From contig JAODUP010000485.1 in the NCBI GenBank assembly GCA_025642065.1, forward strand, positions 124,001 through 188,000: 64,000 nucleotides of DNA. The letters are read 5' to 3'. The stretch is from Paralvinella palmiformis (Eukaryota > Annelida > Polychaeta > Terebellida > Alvinellidae). The translations under genes were made by a program, and so were the position numbers. The stretch's first letter is position 1. The number at the start of each line of letters is the position of its first letter. The notes below the pieces were generated by a model. That model was not told the DNA's origin, ran no database searches, and was given only the letters and a program-made list of their open reading frames with translations. This document shows, one piece after another, positions 54,299 to 64,000 of this stretch.

Positions 54299-55405
54299 AG
54301 AGTATATATTCGATTATAGGCCGCACGCGTGTATAAGACGCACCAGGGTTTTGGACCAATAACCCCCCCCCCCCCCAGAGTCGAACCCGTGTATAAGACG
54401 CACTAAAATCAGCAAATGTATTCCAAACACTCGTCATCATCACTATCTTCATTGAATATCTGCTGTATCTGTTCATGTGTCATTATACATGTCACCTTCT
54501 TCGCCAGTGTCGGATTTGTCATGCTGTTCATCCCACAATATATCATCTTCTGTGCCATCTAAATCATTGCTGATAGAGCACTTCTTGAACGATTTGCTAA
54601 TAATGCCAGGGTCGATTTAATCCCAGGCCGTTTTCACCCACTGTGTGACAATAGGTTACAACGGCCGCTCCAGGTTGTCTGTTGCTGTGCGTTCGTTTCC
54701 GTAATGCTGTTTGGAGTAGTTCCCATGTGCCAGCTTTGGAAATAATTAACACATTGTTTGCTGTAATCGTTTTCCTTTGATGTGGCTTCTATGGTCATTC
54801 TTTGTGTTCATTCATTTTCCGTTCCGTTCAATTACACACGCTTACACATTTCGATAGTAATGACACGTCTTAGATAGACCAAAAATAACATCTGCCTCTA
54901 ATAGTTTATGGAGGTGGCTGTATTCGTATCGCAGCCAATTTGCACCTACACCTTTTGTAGAGTCAGATTGTGGTACCTTACTGGATTCCTGTGCTTTCTG
55001 GATCCATGTGCATCAAACAGATTAATTGTGATCCGGATCATTGGACCCCTTTAGTTAGTAAATCTTGTGCTGGCCGTTCCCAGACGGCCTTGGTACCAGC
55101 GACGGTCTGACCCTGATTACATTACCCATAAATTATTACTTGACAACAGGCCGATATCACGCTACTCACTGGCGGTTATCATGATTAAGTTTGGCCTCGA
55201 AAGACGACAGCGAAAACACACCTAATTAATTTGTTTGTTGTTCATATATTCATTATTATTGTTGTAAAACAATATTATTGTATTTCCCCCTAAATTATGC
55301 CAAATATTACCTTCCTTTTAATCTGACCCGTGTATAAGACGCACTCGCTTTTCATGGCGATTTCGTGGTATCAAAAGTGCGGCCTATACACGAGTATATA
55401 CGGTA
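54299..55405. mobile_element. pogo/Tigger-like DNA transposon relic, about 1.1 kb
   Basis: The left end 'tatatattcgattataggcc' and the reverse complement of the right end ('taccgtatatactcgtgtat') are inverted repeats: 22 of 25 positions agree over the stretch ending 'tataggccgcac'. Secondary motifs 'gtgtataagacgcac' occur inside both ends. The interior minus strand holds a recognisable pogo-type transposase C-terminus. Most of the transposase is gone. Confidence 0.8.
54480..54700 (-). pseudogene. C-terminal fragment of a pogo/Tigger-type transposase
   Basis: On the minus strand one frame reads T-Q-W-V-K-T-A-W-D, a stop, then I-I-S-K-S-F-K-K-C-S-I-S-N, D-L-D-G-T-E-D-D, followed by an acidic end. 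The W-x(n)-I-x3-S-F-K-K-C-x-I-S-N ... D-G-T-E-D order is characteristic of the end of pogo/Tigger transposases. The in-frame stop and missing DDE region show it is dead. Confidence 0.78.
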
Positions 55406-55566
55406 CATTGAGTTGTCCGTGGATTTGAAATTGTTAATGCAACTATATCTTTTGATATTTAATTATTTTGTATAACTTAGCTGACTTCTGTGTGATATCC
55501 TGTGCTAAAAAGTGTTAATATCTCAATTTGACAATGTTTAATTTGATTTACATTATTTACAATTAC

Positions 55567-55774
55567 AGTTAATTTGCGTTAAATTTTAACTATAATTGTT
55601 CTCAAAATGCTGATTAGTAATATGTAACAATTAGTAATAATTACTCCATTATGTTAATCACTAATATTTTAGTTAATTTGCGTTAAATTTTAACTATAAT
55701 TGTTCTCAAAATGCTGATTAGTAATACGTAACAATCAGTAATAATTACTCCATTATGTTAATCACTAATATTTT
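55567..55774. repeat. tandem duplication, 104-bp unit, two copies
   Basis: The unit starting 'agttaatttgcgttaaattt' at 55567 is repeated from 55671 with only a few base changes ('atatgtaacaattag' against 'atacgtaacaatcag'). Non-coding. Confidence 0.92.
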
Positions 55775-58359
55775 TTTATATAACTAATATATGCTCATAA
55801 ATTATAAAATACTATTCGATGTAATTGTTTTGTGTGTGCGAGATATCAATTTTTTACCAATACGCTTGTACATGTTTATCCCATATAAACAAACCTTCAT
55901 GGTAATAACTATACTGTATATGGGCACTGGCAGTCTTTAATACTTGTTCAGAAGAAATTCAGTTTACAGGACACCAACAAAATTTCAGATATCGGGTTGT
56001 AATAAAAAAGCACCCCTATAAATTGACTATTTCAAATAGAAAATTTCAAAACCTTATTCTGGATTTGAATGTGTTGGTTCTGTTTGTTGACATTTAGTGG
56101 ACTGCGAGGTCTTCGCGTGCTTCTAACTGGACTAAAAAAGTATGTAAACAGACTCGCACACCCACACGGGTTATAGGTATAAATGGAGAATGTATATAGA
56201 AACACCATAATAATAGTCGTGTGACCATTTTCATACACTAGCATGAAATAAAGGCACAGAGTATCATTTAACTAAAGAAACAGGCACCTGTAATTATTAT
56301 GGATTGGATAATCCACTATTTTGCGATGGTTTTCTAATGGATCCGGTATGGCCGATAAGAATCCTGACATCGGTAGAGTTATAGCACGTCTGTAAACCTT
56401 TTAAATTAACATGTTTTGTTTAACGGACGGTCACTATAGTTTCTGCAGAAGTTGGTTGTAATGGTCATATTTTCAAGCATTTTTCGCAAACACATGCAGG
56501 TACGAGCCACATTTAAATACACAACCCGGAAATATGTAGTGCGATGTTTTAACCAATGGGCTGTTGGAGAGCTCTGGGTACACCCGATGGAAGGATGTCT
56601 GGGAGGCATTCTGAAACGATAATTTTTTTAGTGGATTAATGAAACTCCCTGTTAGTTGAGGTGCACGATTGTGAACAGAACGTTTTGGGGAGGGTCTCTA
56701 TCTTCGCAGTGATTTGAACCGCCAAAAAAAGGGTGGTGGATCCTCTAAACAAGAAATAACTGATACATGTTCTCGGATATAAAATAGGCACAAAGATCAT
56801 TATTCTCCTCAATCAAATGTCTCCCGATGTAAACAAATTATCACCAAGTGAAAATCGATATCTATAGCTGAGAACTATGATGAATACAAGCTTACTGGCT
56901 ACCACAAATGTGTTTTTTTTAACGGTGCGAAATCAACGGCGTATCATTGCTTTACACTACAGTCACATAATTCCACATTAACAATCATCTGGACTGGATT
57001 CTAGGACACCGAATGGCTTAAATTGTGCCGATGCCTCGTTAAACATCCACCCATCTCGACAGGCTATAACATCTACTTGTGTTAGACAAACCAAATTTGC
57101 TCATCGGCGAACTACTCCCGATGACGTCATTGATCACACCACAACTGCAATACGTCGCATCACATCAGTCAGAATTAAGGCTTTCATTGATCAAACAAAG
57201 AATAATTAACATGTCTTATCCACTCGGCACATCCAGCCAAATCTTGTACTACCAGGAACCCAATACGAGCATGGCTTCGTATATCTGACGCTGTACTAAT
57301 AATTCTAAACAAAGTCACAAAAAATTAATCCTTTTATGGTGGAAATTCCTACAGTTTTCTGCAAATAAAACAAAACCACTAGCTAAGAATATCTTTGTTA
57401 AAGAATTACACTTAAAATGTTATGGAAATATATAAACTTAGCCGACGAATCAAATATGGTCACATAAAACTTACTCTTGGAAAAAAACTTAAATAATGCG
57501 CTTTCTTATAAAATGGTCGCCATTTTCAATTCTCTCTCTCTCCCTATATATATATATATATACTACCAGGTAACACAGGTCCAACAGTAGTGTTCCGGCA
57601 GTTATGTTAATGTATTATTTGTTTTAACCTCCCATATCTTAATATGCCGTGGCTATTCATCCGGATGCGGACAAAAAGCCCGAGATCGACTATAGGCTAT
57701 TCGTCCGTATCGGTATCTCTGTTGTACCGCTTGTCCGAATTTGAATTGAACTCTCGTGAGGAACAGACCGATCCAGGCGAAATGCGTTGCATCGGTTGCC
57801 AACTGCGGTCTCTAGTTAGAAACAGCCATTGCGCCCTCCGTTAACAAGTTAACAGGGCATAGCAACTTTTCACTAACGGTAAATACTGGAAATATTTCAG
57901 CAAATTATTTCATATTACACGAAGACTACTATCTTAGCTGAAAGATTGTGTCTTTCCAAAGGATTTAACACAATATTTATCAGGATAAAACAGAATGATT
58001 GAGCGGACCGACCTTTCCAGAGGAATGGCACAGCTAAGCATTAGTTATTCATATTGGTTTGTAGCAGGTCTTTTAGCATGGGTTTCAATGGATTAAATAA
58101 ATCATTTTAAAATTAAACTTTTAGCTGAAGGGAAATTGATTTTAATGAAGATTTAAAAAATATCACATACGTAGAAAATAAAACAGTTCACTTTCAATAC
58201 AATATGTCATGCATAAATACCAATGTTATAGTAATAGAAATCACCCATTGAATTATAATCTATATGATCATTGATTTTATCCATTCACATCGTCATGTCA
58301 GATGGCAAAGGTTATACCAAAAAAAAAAGTTTGAACTAGACAGGCTGGACTATGACAAC
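55775..58359. other. no gene supported; one CpG-richer patch
   Basis: Mostly unassigned AT-rich sequence. At 57641-57845 the base composition changes to CpG-rich ('catccggatgcggacaaaaa', 'ccgatccaggcgaaatgcgt') with a 66-codon open frame of no recognisable family. It may be a promoter or first exon of an unseen gene, or foreign repeat sequence. Confidence 0.35.
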
Positions 58360-58431
58360 TATGACAGCCATGACAACTATGACAGCCATGACAACCATGA
58401 CAGCCATGACAACTATGACAGCCATGGAAAT
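58356..58431. repeat. minisatellite, 9-bp unit, about eight copies
   Basis: Alternating 'atgacagcc' and 'atgacaact' units (18-bp higher-order repeat). The open frames on both strands across it are low-complexity by-products. Confidence 0.93.
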
Positions 58432-58674
58432 CGCGCTCAACGTTACTTGGTTTATAGCTATTGGACGAAGTTTGTGCCATTCCTATTAAATGCAAAATTA
58501 TGATCTGGAGATCATCACACACCCTTAATGGACTATAAATAAAATCTAAATACGGCTGATAAATAGCCTAAATACAGCTTTTCAGTAAGACATTTATCGG
58601 CCACTACACGGCGTGAATCGGCATGCAACACAGTGATTCTTAGAATTCTAACCCGAGACGGTAGTGTGAAATTC

Positions 58675-58785
58675 AACCGCACGAAGGACCCCCTAAGGAC
58701 GTATAACAATCTGGCAGTGACCACCCTCAGGGTATTTTGGAGACAGCCTGGGTATTCTCCCCGAAAAACAAAGCCTAAGCTATCT
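58675..58785 (+). mobile_element. SINE-C, headless fragment
   Basis: Reads 'aaggaccccctaaggacgta', 'ggcagtgaccaccctcaggg' and 'tattctccccgaaaaacaaa', the body and tail of SINE-C in plus orientation; the tRNA-like head is missing. Confidence 0.72.
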
Positions 58786-58843
58786 GGACGTATAGCCACT
58801 GCAATCTTAATATTTGATCACAGATAACACATGACAACACATC

Positions 58844-58866
58844 CATATATATATATATATATATAT

Positions 58867-58902
<36 letters not shown>
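58844..58902. repeat. (TA)n(GA)n compound microsatellite
   Basis: About 12 TA followed by about 16 GA dinucleotides, immediately before a SINE-A head. Confidence 0.95.
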
Positions 58903-58903
<1 letters not shown>

Positions 58904-58905
58904 GG

Positions 58906-59050
58906 GGGCTTCGTGGTCTAGTTGGTAGCGCGTTGGACCACAGATCACTACCACCTGAGTTCGAATCTCAGTGTGGGTATATATCTGAAGGATGTTTATC
59001 TCTGACTTTGCTTCATTACCTTTGCCAGTAGACATCTTAAGTGCACAAAA
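58906..59050 (+). mobile_element. SINE-A, 3'-shortened copy
   Basis: Head 'ggcttcgtggtctagttggt', B box 'gttcgaatctcagtg', then 'tatctgaaggatgtttatct' and 'gtgcacaaaatagggtgtt'. The 'ggcccatttagcc' section is deleted. Confidence 0.82.
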
Positions 59051-59394
59051 TAGGGTGTTGATTTCAAGTCACGATGCGAAGGTCCCCTTTGGTGTAGAAG
59101 TTTCTTCGAGTCGTTGAATTTTCCCCTCCAGAGACACAATTAAGCTATATCTTGACTAACTTGCCCAATTCATAGCTCAGAAAGCGTTGCCAATGACAAC
59201 AGATCGAAGACACGCGCGGCTGGATGAATGAATTTCAATAACATAATTTGTGTGCATTTCGCTTCCAAAATGACCGCGTGCCAAAACGAAAGCCATAAAA
59301 ACCGTGTTATCACAGCATTTTAAAGTGTGTGCGGTTCGTTCCCTTAAAATGTTGTGCGGGCTGGGGTATGCGACTGGGCTGTTGGGGTGGGAAA

Positions 59395-59545
59395 TAATAA
59401 TAATTACAAACTTCTATAGCGCCAATATCCTCGAAAAGAATCGAGCTGAGTGGTGCACCTAGTACACGGAATGGGTAATCACATAGTCACGGGTACGATG
59501 CAAAATTCATCAACAAATGATCGGGTGCAGTGAAAACTTAGGTGT
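59395..59545 (-). mobile_element. 3' end of an L2/CR1-like LINE, minus strand
   Basis: Shares 'aattacaaacttctatagcg', 'ccaatatcctcgaaaagaat' and 'gatgcaaaattcatcaacaa' with the 3' end of the LINE at 35505-35650 in the same orientation. 5'-truncated, and directly followed by a SINE-A. Confidence 0.78.
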
Positions 59546-59564
59546 GACAAGCAAGTCTGAAAGG

Positions 59565-59743
59565 TTGATGATTGATGTTTTACGGCCACTTTTGTGCACA
59601 TGGTAGGCTAAATGGGCGAGCGCCTCCAAAGGTAATGAAGCGAAGTCAAAGATGACACACCCTTCAGATATGCCCACACCGAGATTCGAACACGGGTGGT
59701 AGTGATCTACGGTCCAGCACGCTACCGCTAGACCACGGAGGCG
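59565..59743 (-). mobile_element. SINE-A, full length, minus strand
   Basis: Tail 'ttgatgattgatgttttacg' at the left, B box 'gagattcgaacacggg' and head 'ctagaccacggaggcgcc' at the right. It inserted in LINE-related sequence. The flanks 'gcaagtctgaaagg' and 'gcaaatatgaaaagg' may be a diverged duplication. Confidence 0.88.
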
Positions 59744-60034
59744 CCTTGCAAATATGAAAAGGTTTTCAAATGCTGACCGAAAGAAACTATGCTTTGGATG
59801 ATTTATTGAACCCCGATTCCGGACACGTATGGAGAACTCCACAGAAAATCATCCCAAATAGTGCAGTTCAGAGCCGGATTTGAACTCTGGCCTGGATATG
59901 TTTGCACTGGCCCCAGCCATTATAATGGGGCGATAAGTTATATATATATATATATATGTAAAGAACCTGAGAATTAACCTTCGTATTAAGATAGGTTCTC
60001 ATCAGATCAATTCTTCAACGTCTGTAAGATGATG

Positions 60035-60101
60035 TTGGTGATGTTTGATGTTTTACGGCCACTTTTGTGCACATTGCAGGCCAAATGTGCTGTCAGTGTC
60101 T
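60035..60101 (-). mobile_element. SINE-A tail fragment, minus strand
   Basis: Contains 'gatgttttacggccactttt' and 'gtgcacattgcaggccaaat' and then stops; only the 3' end of the element is present. Confidence 0.65.
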
Positions 60102-60281
60102 GTTAGATGTTTTAGCTTTATATATTAAACACTGTTGGAAAGGCGAAGCGGATAAATTCAATTTGCAAGTCCTCTTATTATCAAATAAGGAACACACACA
60201 CACACACACACACTAGATTGAGTTGATTTGACTAGCCTGAGCTCACCCTTTAATAAATGTAACATAAGAAGCACGCACGCT

Positions 60282-60430
60282 AGAGCCCTGCACGGGTTGG
60301 GTTAACCCGTGGGTCGGGTTGGTCGGGTTGAAACCTTTTCTTCGGGTTATGGGGTGGGTTTAAGTCTTGTGGGTTGGATTGGTTTCGGGTTGTTGTCTTA
60401 TGGATAGGGTATGGGTTTTATTTATAAAAA
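60282..60430 (+). mobile_element. end of a hAT-like element, G-rich 'gggtt' repeats
   Basis: Starts 'tagagccctgcacgggttgg', a terminus known from hAT-type repeats, followed by repeated 'gggtt' and 'gggtcggg' units. The opposite end was not found. Confidence 0.4.
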
Positions 60431-60601
60431 GCCACCGCCAATGCTTACGCAATCCAAATACATACACCCCTGATAGTTGGGGTTAAGAAAGGATCAAAAT
60501 CCACGCGTAAAAACCACCCCCAAGGCTGACCGTCGAATATGCATGCCCCCACTCTAATGCAACCTCACCACAACGCCAATAAAAATGAGGCTACACTGTA
60601 C

Positions 60602-60604
<3 letters not shown>

Positions 60605-60646
<42 letters not shown>
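60605..60646. repeat. (TA)n microsatellite
   Basis: About 21 TA dinucleotides. Confidence 0.95.
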
Positions 60647-60647
<1 letters not shown>

Positions 60648-60727
60648 ATCCCATCTCTCACATAATTATATGTATCTGGCAAGAGGTCGAAAATTTTCGA
60701 GGGATTAATTTATCAGCTCACATCATC

Positions 60728-60975
60728 GTAGGTGGCTGACCAGGTTAAATGGCGCTACCGTCTCCACTGAATTGATTAAAATAAAGGGAAACGCCAAAGA
60801 CCCCCCGAGGACGTAAAACACACTGGCAGGGACCACCCTCAAGGTATTTCGGCTCCATCTTTCCGTACTTCTTCCCTGTGAGTGGTGGGGGAGGGGAATG
60901 GCCTCAACCACCCCGACATATAGGCGGTGCTGATCAAGCGACAGCCTGTGGATTCTCCCCGAAACACAAACAAGC
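60728..60975 (+). mobile_element. SINE-C, headless copy
   Basis: Begins 'gtaggtggctgaccaggtta' and follows the SINE-C body through 'accaccctcaaggtatttcg', 'tccatctttccgtacttctt' to 'attctccccgaaacacaaac'. The tRNA-like head is missing, as at 58675. Confidence 0.82.
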
Positions 60976-61008
60976 AAGCAATTCTGATCGTTGTGTTCGA
61001 GCGATATC

Positions 61009-61150
61009 AAGGGCGCCTCCGTGATCTAGTTGATAGCGCGTTGGGCCACAGATCACTACCACCTGAGTTCGAATCTCGGCCTGGCATATCTGAAGGGTGT
61101 TTCATCTTTGACCTTGGAGGTCGCTCAGCTCACATAGCTTGCTATATTTG
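61009..61150 (+). mobile_element. SINE-A, 3'-truncated
   Basis: Head 'gggcgcctccgtgatctagt', B box 'gttcgaatctcggcc', then 'atatctgaagggtgtttcat' and 'ggaggtcgctcagctcacat'. The tail is missing. Confidence 0.82.
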
Positions 61151-61483
61151 ATATGAAAAAAACCTAAGTCAGTCACACTGCCTTCTTTCATTGTTGATAC
61201 ATGCTGCGGGACATTTGTTACTATTAGTAGATATTGTGTTTTATTGAAGGTATTTATTGTATTCTAACTGATTGGAGGTACTAATATGTTTTGAATAGAC
61301 GTGATTTTATTTCAACTATTGCTACTGACAACAATGGCTGCTGTCAAACTTACGACTGTCTCGGTTATATTAAGTTTGAAGTCTGGAGAATATAAAATTA
61401 TGTTTTGTAGTTAGGCAAAGTCTGATGTTTGGAAATAATTTGGACTTGTGGTAGATCGAATATCATCATCTCACATCAACAAC

Positions 61484-61484
<1 letters not shown>
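61151..61484. other. unassigned sequence
   Basis: No gene or repeat recognised. Confidence 0.4.

Positions 61485-61545
<61 letters not shown>
61485..61545. repeat. (TA)n tract, about 30 units
   Basis: An uninterrupted run of TA dinucleotides, one of the two longest in the window and able to extrude as a cruciform. Confidence 0.97.
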
Positions 61546-61550
<5 letters not shown>

Positions 61551-61882
61551 TACATGCTAGAATGTATATAACTGTATAAAACAGACTTTAGTCCTATTTA
61601 AGCTCTTATAATTTATCGATTGGACAATGGCAATGAGCTGCTTCTATCTCAGTCGTGTTCGCTTTTTGGGATATCAAACAATCACACAATATTGTACAGA
61701 GAGAAATCTTATTGAGCATTGATCAGTTCCTGGACTGTTGAATAAGTTGTCTGACAATACAAAGTTACAAATCAGAAATCAACTTATTGACCTTATAATA
61801 TTATATATATATATATATATATGATATAGTTCATACATCACCTTGTAAACAATTAAACTTTAGTCAACTTATCTGTCCATAA

Positions 61883-61886
<4 letters not shown>

Positions 61887-61951
<65 letters not shown>
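61887..61951. repeat. (TA)n tract, about 32 units
   Basis: The longest uninterrupted TA run in the window; a shorter one lies at 61801-61822. Confidence 0.97.
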
Positions 61952-61957
<6 letters not shown>

Positions 61958-62056
61958 TAGTAATCACCCTGAAATCTTTGGTAAACAAAGATATCCTAAT
62001 TAATATCAGTCATTCCACGGGGATAATTATAGGATGCATGCATAAAAAAAAAAATT

Positions 62057-62479
62057 ATGCTTTACAAAGTTTACAACAAACTGTTAAATCCTGAAACAAA
62101 AATCTGTATTTCATATTTTTCTGCAAAAAATACAGGCTCCAGAGCATCAAAGACAATTATATTTATGGAGGTAGGGTCTGAAAGGATATTTAGAGATGTT
62201 GATGTTCTGCGCCAGTGCCGCTATATATGTATCCTAAATCATACATTGCCCGTGCCAAACATCAGACCTATTTCGATCCTGATTCCTTATTACAATGTAA
62301 GAAAGTTATGTCGTTATTACAACATGTTTGAGTCTATTAGCTTTGTTATGTATAATGTAGAATCTATATTGTTGTCCTCTTATGTGGTCTGGCGAAACGA
62401 CCTATTAATTCATACAATGCTGCTTGATGGATTTATACTCCTAGAGTCGTTTGTTACTCCGCATCTTCATGGGTGTTAA
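62057..62479 (+). other. unidentified open frame of 140 codons
   Basis: An uninterrupted frame in AT-rich DNA, followed by an overlapping 72-codon frame. Composition is mixed, with many isoleucines, tyrosines and a few cysteines, but no domain, signal peptide, catalytic motif or exon-like boundary was recognised. The length is more than expected by chance for this base composition, yet coding status is unproven. It may be a transposon relic: the sequence just downstream (62610-62700, 'cagagctgccagccattacg') resembles a DNA-transposon end. Confidence 0.2.
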
Positions 62480-62699
62480 ACTGCATAGCTATTATAATCG
62501 CTTGGTGTCATTCGCAGTATCGGGGATCTGCCAGAAATCCGCTTATTTCGACTATAGGTCAAATGGATCAAGTGGATAGGGGTTTTAATTTAGATCCCAC
62601 TAGACCTAACTCAGAGCTGCCAGCCATTACGAATTTTGCGGAATCATTACGATTTTCTGTTCTTCATTACCACATTACGCCCGTACTCTAAAAACTACG

Positions 62700-63125
62700 A
62701 TAAATCTGCCTTTTCCCGTAATAGTTCCATGTGGTGCAGTTCTGTCACTGTCTTAGCCGCACACTGTATCACAAAGTTTGCTTGCATGCTTGTATTTCGG
62801 GTTGTCGCTTGTTCAGCATAGTTTCTGTAGTGCTCATCATACGGCAGTTGCTCTAGACCGCATGGTTTGAAAGCCTTTGCTGCGCCAGCGAATCGGAATG
62901 GTGCATTTTTCCAGGAGGGTCCTGAATTTGGTGGGGATGGTGTGTTTTACCTATGCAGAAGATCCTCTCTTTCGTACAATGTTTCCTGATACAAAGATAG
63001 CAAAAAATATATAGCAGTGGTCAAGAACCGAAAAAATCGGTAGCCCGGACGCCCGTCACGTGTGGATTTTGTCTTCGGAGTAGTGAGTAGTCTAAAACAC
63101 TAGCCTGACCTGGCTACCGACGACA
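62700..63125. other. unassigned sequence
   Basis: No gene or repeat recognised. Base composition becomes gradually richer in G and C toward the right edge. Confidence 0.35.
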
Positions 63126-63229
63126 ACGATGATGATGATGATTGATTTTTTACGGCCACTTTTGTGGGCCAAGCGACCAAGGTAATGAGACGAAGTGAAA
63201 GACGAAACAACCTTCAGATAAGCCGGGCT
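63126..63229 (-). mobile_element. SINE-A, internally deleted 3' part, minus strand
   Basis: Preceded by (GAT)n. It contains 'gattttttacggccactttt', then, after deletion of about 20 bases, 'gtgggccaagcgacc' and 'gacgaagtgaaagacgaaac'. Confidence 0.7.
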
Positions 63230-63390
63230 ACCGACATTTTGAGGCAAGATATACGGTAGCCTCCAGATCGTTTATCGTAGAATAATTTTCCGCTGTTTTG
63301 GAGCTCTGTGTGTCGGAAAAGGTATCATAGTTTAAAACAACTTGTAAAGTCATGGCCGATTGTCGAATTAATTTATGTTATTGAGAATTA

Positions 63391-63900
63391 GTGGTCGCCC
63401 GTATGTGCCGCTTAACGGTTTGTGGCCGACAAATTGTGTGGTCAAATGGGTGTGAAACCATAGTGCTCCCATTGATTGATTGATGTGCGAAAGAAGGTGG
63501 TCGCCCGTTCGGTGCCGCTTGGCGATTTGTGGCCAACCGGTTGTTGGGATCGCACGGGTGTAGATGTCGTAGCCGCGGGGTTTGGTTGGGTTTGTATGGT
63601 ATTAATGTTTTCGGGGGTGTGGGTTGAATGTGCGAAAGATGTGCTAGTGAATGTTTGTAATGGTACAGCCAAGTCAGCGGAGATTGGATCAAGGGACATG
63701 CGAGTCTCCACTGGACAACACGCTGATTGTGTTGGGGGGGGGGGGGAGAATACCGCTTTATATACCGGTTTGTATGTGTGGGAGGAGTTTTGGATTGTTC
63801 TCGACTCAGACAAGTCAGCGGTGATTGGACCAGGTGACCATGCGGGGTCTACCGGACAACAACGCTGAGGGTGATGAGGGGACAATTCCCTATATATATC
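63391..63900 (+). promoter_or_regulatory. GC-richer region with duplicated promoter-like modules
   Basis: Two sets of imperfect direct repeats are visible. 'gtggtcgcccgt' plus 'gtgccgctt' and 'tttgtggcc' occurs at 63391 and 63497. A longer module starting AAGTCAGCGG, then 'gattgga' (an inverted CCAAT-type box), then 'catgcg' and 'ggacaac', occurs at 63671 and 63812. Each long module is followed 79-86 bp downstream by a TATA-like sequence (TTTATATA at 63757-63764; TATATATA from 63891). The arrangement resembles two tandem core promoters reading to the right, out of the window. The same features could arise by duplication inside a repeat. Confidence 0.3.
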
Positions 63901-64000
63901 TGGATTTTTGTAGGTTTTATTTGGAGTGGTGGAGTGTGGAGTGGTGGTTCTGGAATGTATAGTTTCGAGGAATGTATAGTTTTTGTACAGTTTTGAGTAG

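Noticed and set aside
63442..63885. Overlapping open frames of 104-147 codons on both strands
   Set aside because: They lie in GC-richer repeated sequence with few stops on either strand and show no domain; the duplicated modules explain them better.

Overview
This is a stretch of animal (metazoan) nuclear DNA, not a microbial one. It has short coding exons bounded by GT/AG splice sites, multi-kilobase introns, AT-rich sequence, many (TA)n and (GT)n tracts, tRNA-derived SINEs with target-site duplications, and decayed LINE and DNA-transposon copies. No species can be named from the sequence alone. The style of the repeats and of the two genes suits an invertebrate, plausibly a lophotrochozoan such as a mollusc (inference).

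Two spliced protein-coding genes can be assembled by eye, both on the + strand. Gene 1 (coding span 4597-27735, ten exons, 591 codons plus stop) encodes a type I membrane protein. It has a signal peptide, five immunoglobulin domains, one transmembrane helix and a cytoplasmic tail of about 40 residues. All ten exons join in phase. Two further in-phase candidate terminal exons (23197-23287 and 25350-25446) lie between the transmembrane exon and the last exon. Both would place a similar S-Y-x-x-I-P tyrosine motif in the tail, so the gene may make alternative cytoplasmic tails. Gene 2 (coding span 41209-53149, eight exons, all phase 0, 320 codons plus stop) encodes a RING-H2 E3 ubiquitin ligase. 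Its C-terminal part resembles the RNF38/RNF44 and BIG BROTHER type. Its N-terminal half is three copies of a short acidic helical module made by tandem exon duplication.

The rest is mostly mobile DNA. SINE-A is a tRNA-derived family with about 19 full or partial copies on both strands, several with clear target-site duplications. SINE-B and SINE-C are two other tRNA-headed families. A hAT-type MITE family has ends CAG(A/G)CATGGGGTCAATT; one copy (38983-40524) has a perfect 8-bp duplication and carries a SINE-C inside. Another (42958-45003) interrupts a SINE-B and itself contains a second TIR element and a BED-finger transposase fragment. There is a decayed L2/CR1-like LINE on the - strand (35505-37255), other LINE 3' ends, a pogo/Tigger-like relic (54299-55405), and a fragment of a GTF2IRD2/ZBED-like hAT transposase at the left end.

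Layout: 1-4540 repeats and unassigned sequence; 4541-28050 gene 1 with repeat-filled introns; 28050-41180 repeat-rich intergenic DNA with a CpG-rich candidate promoter near 38.3-38.5 kb; 41181-53330 gene 2; 53330-64000 transposon remnants, long TA tracts and, at the right edge, a GC-richer segment with a duplicated promoter-like module. The two genes show no evident functional link.
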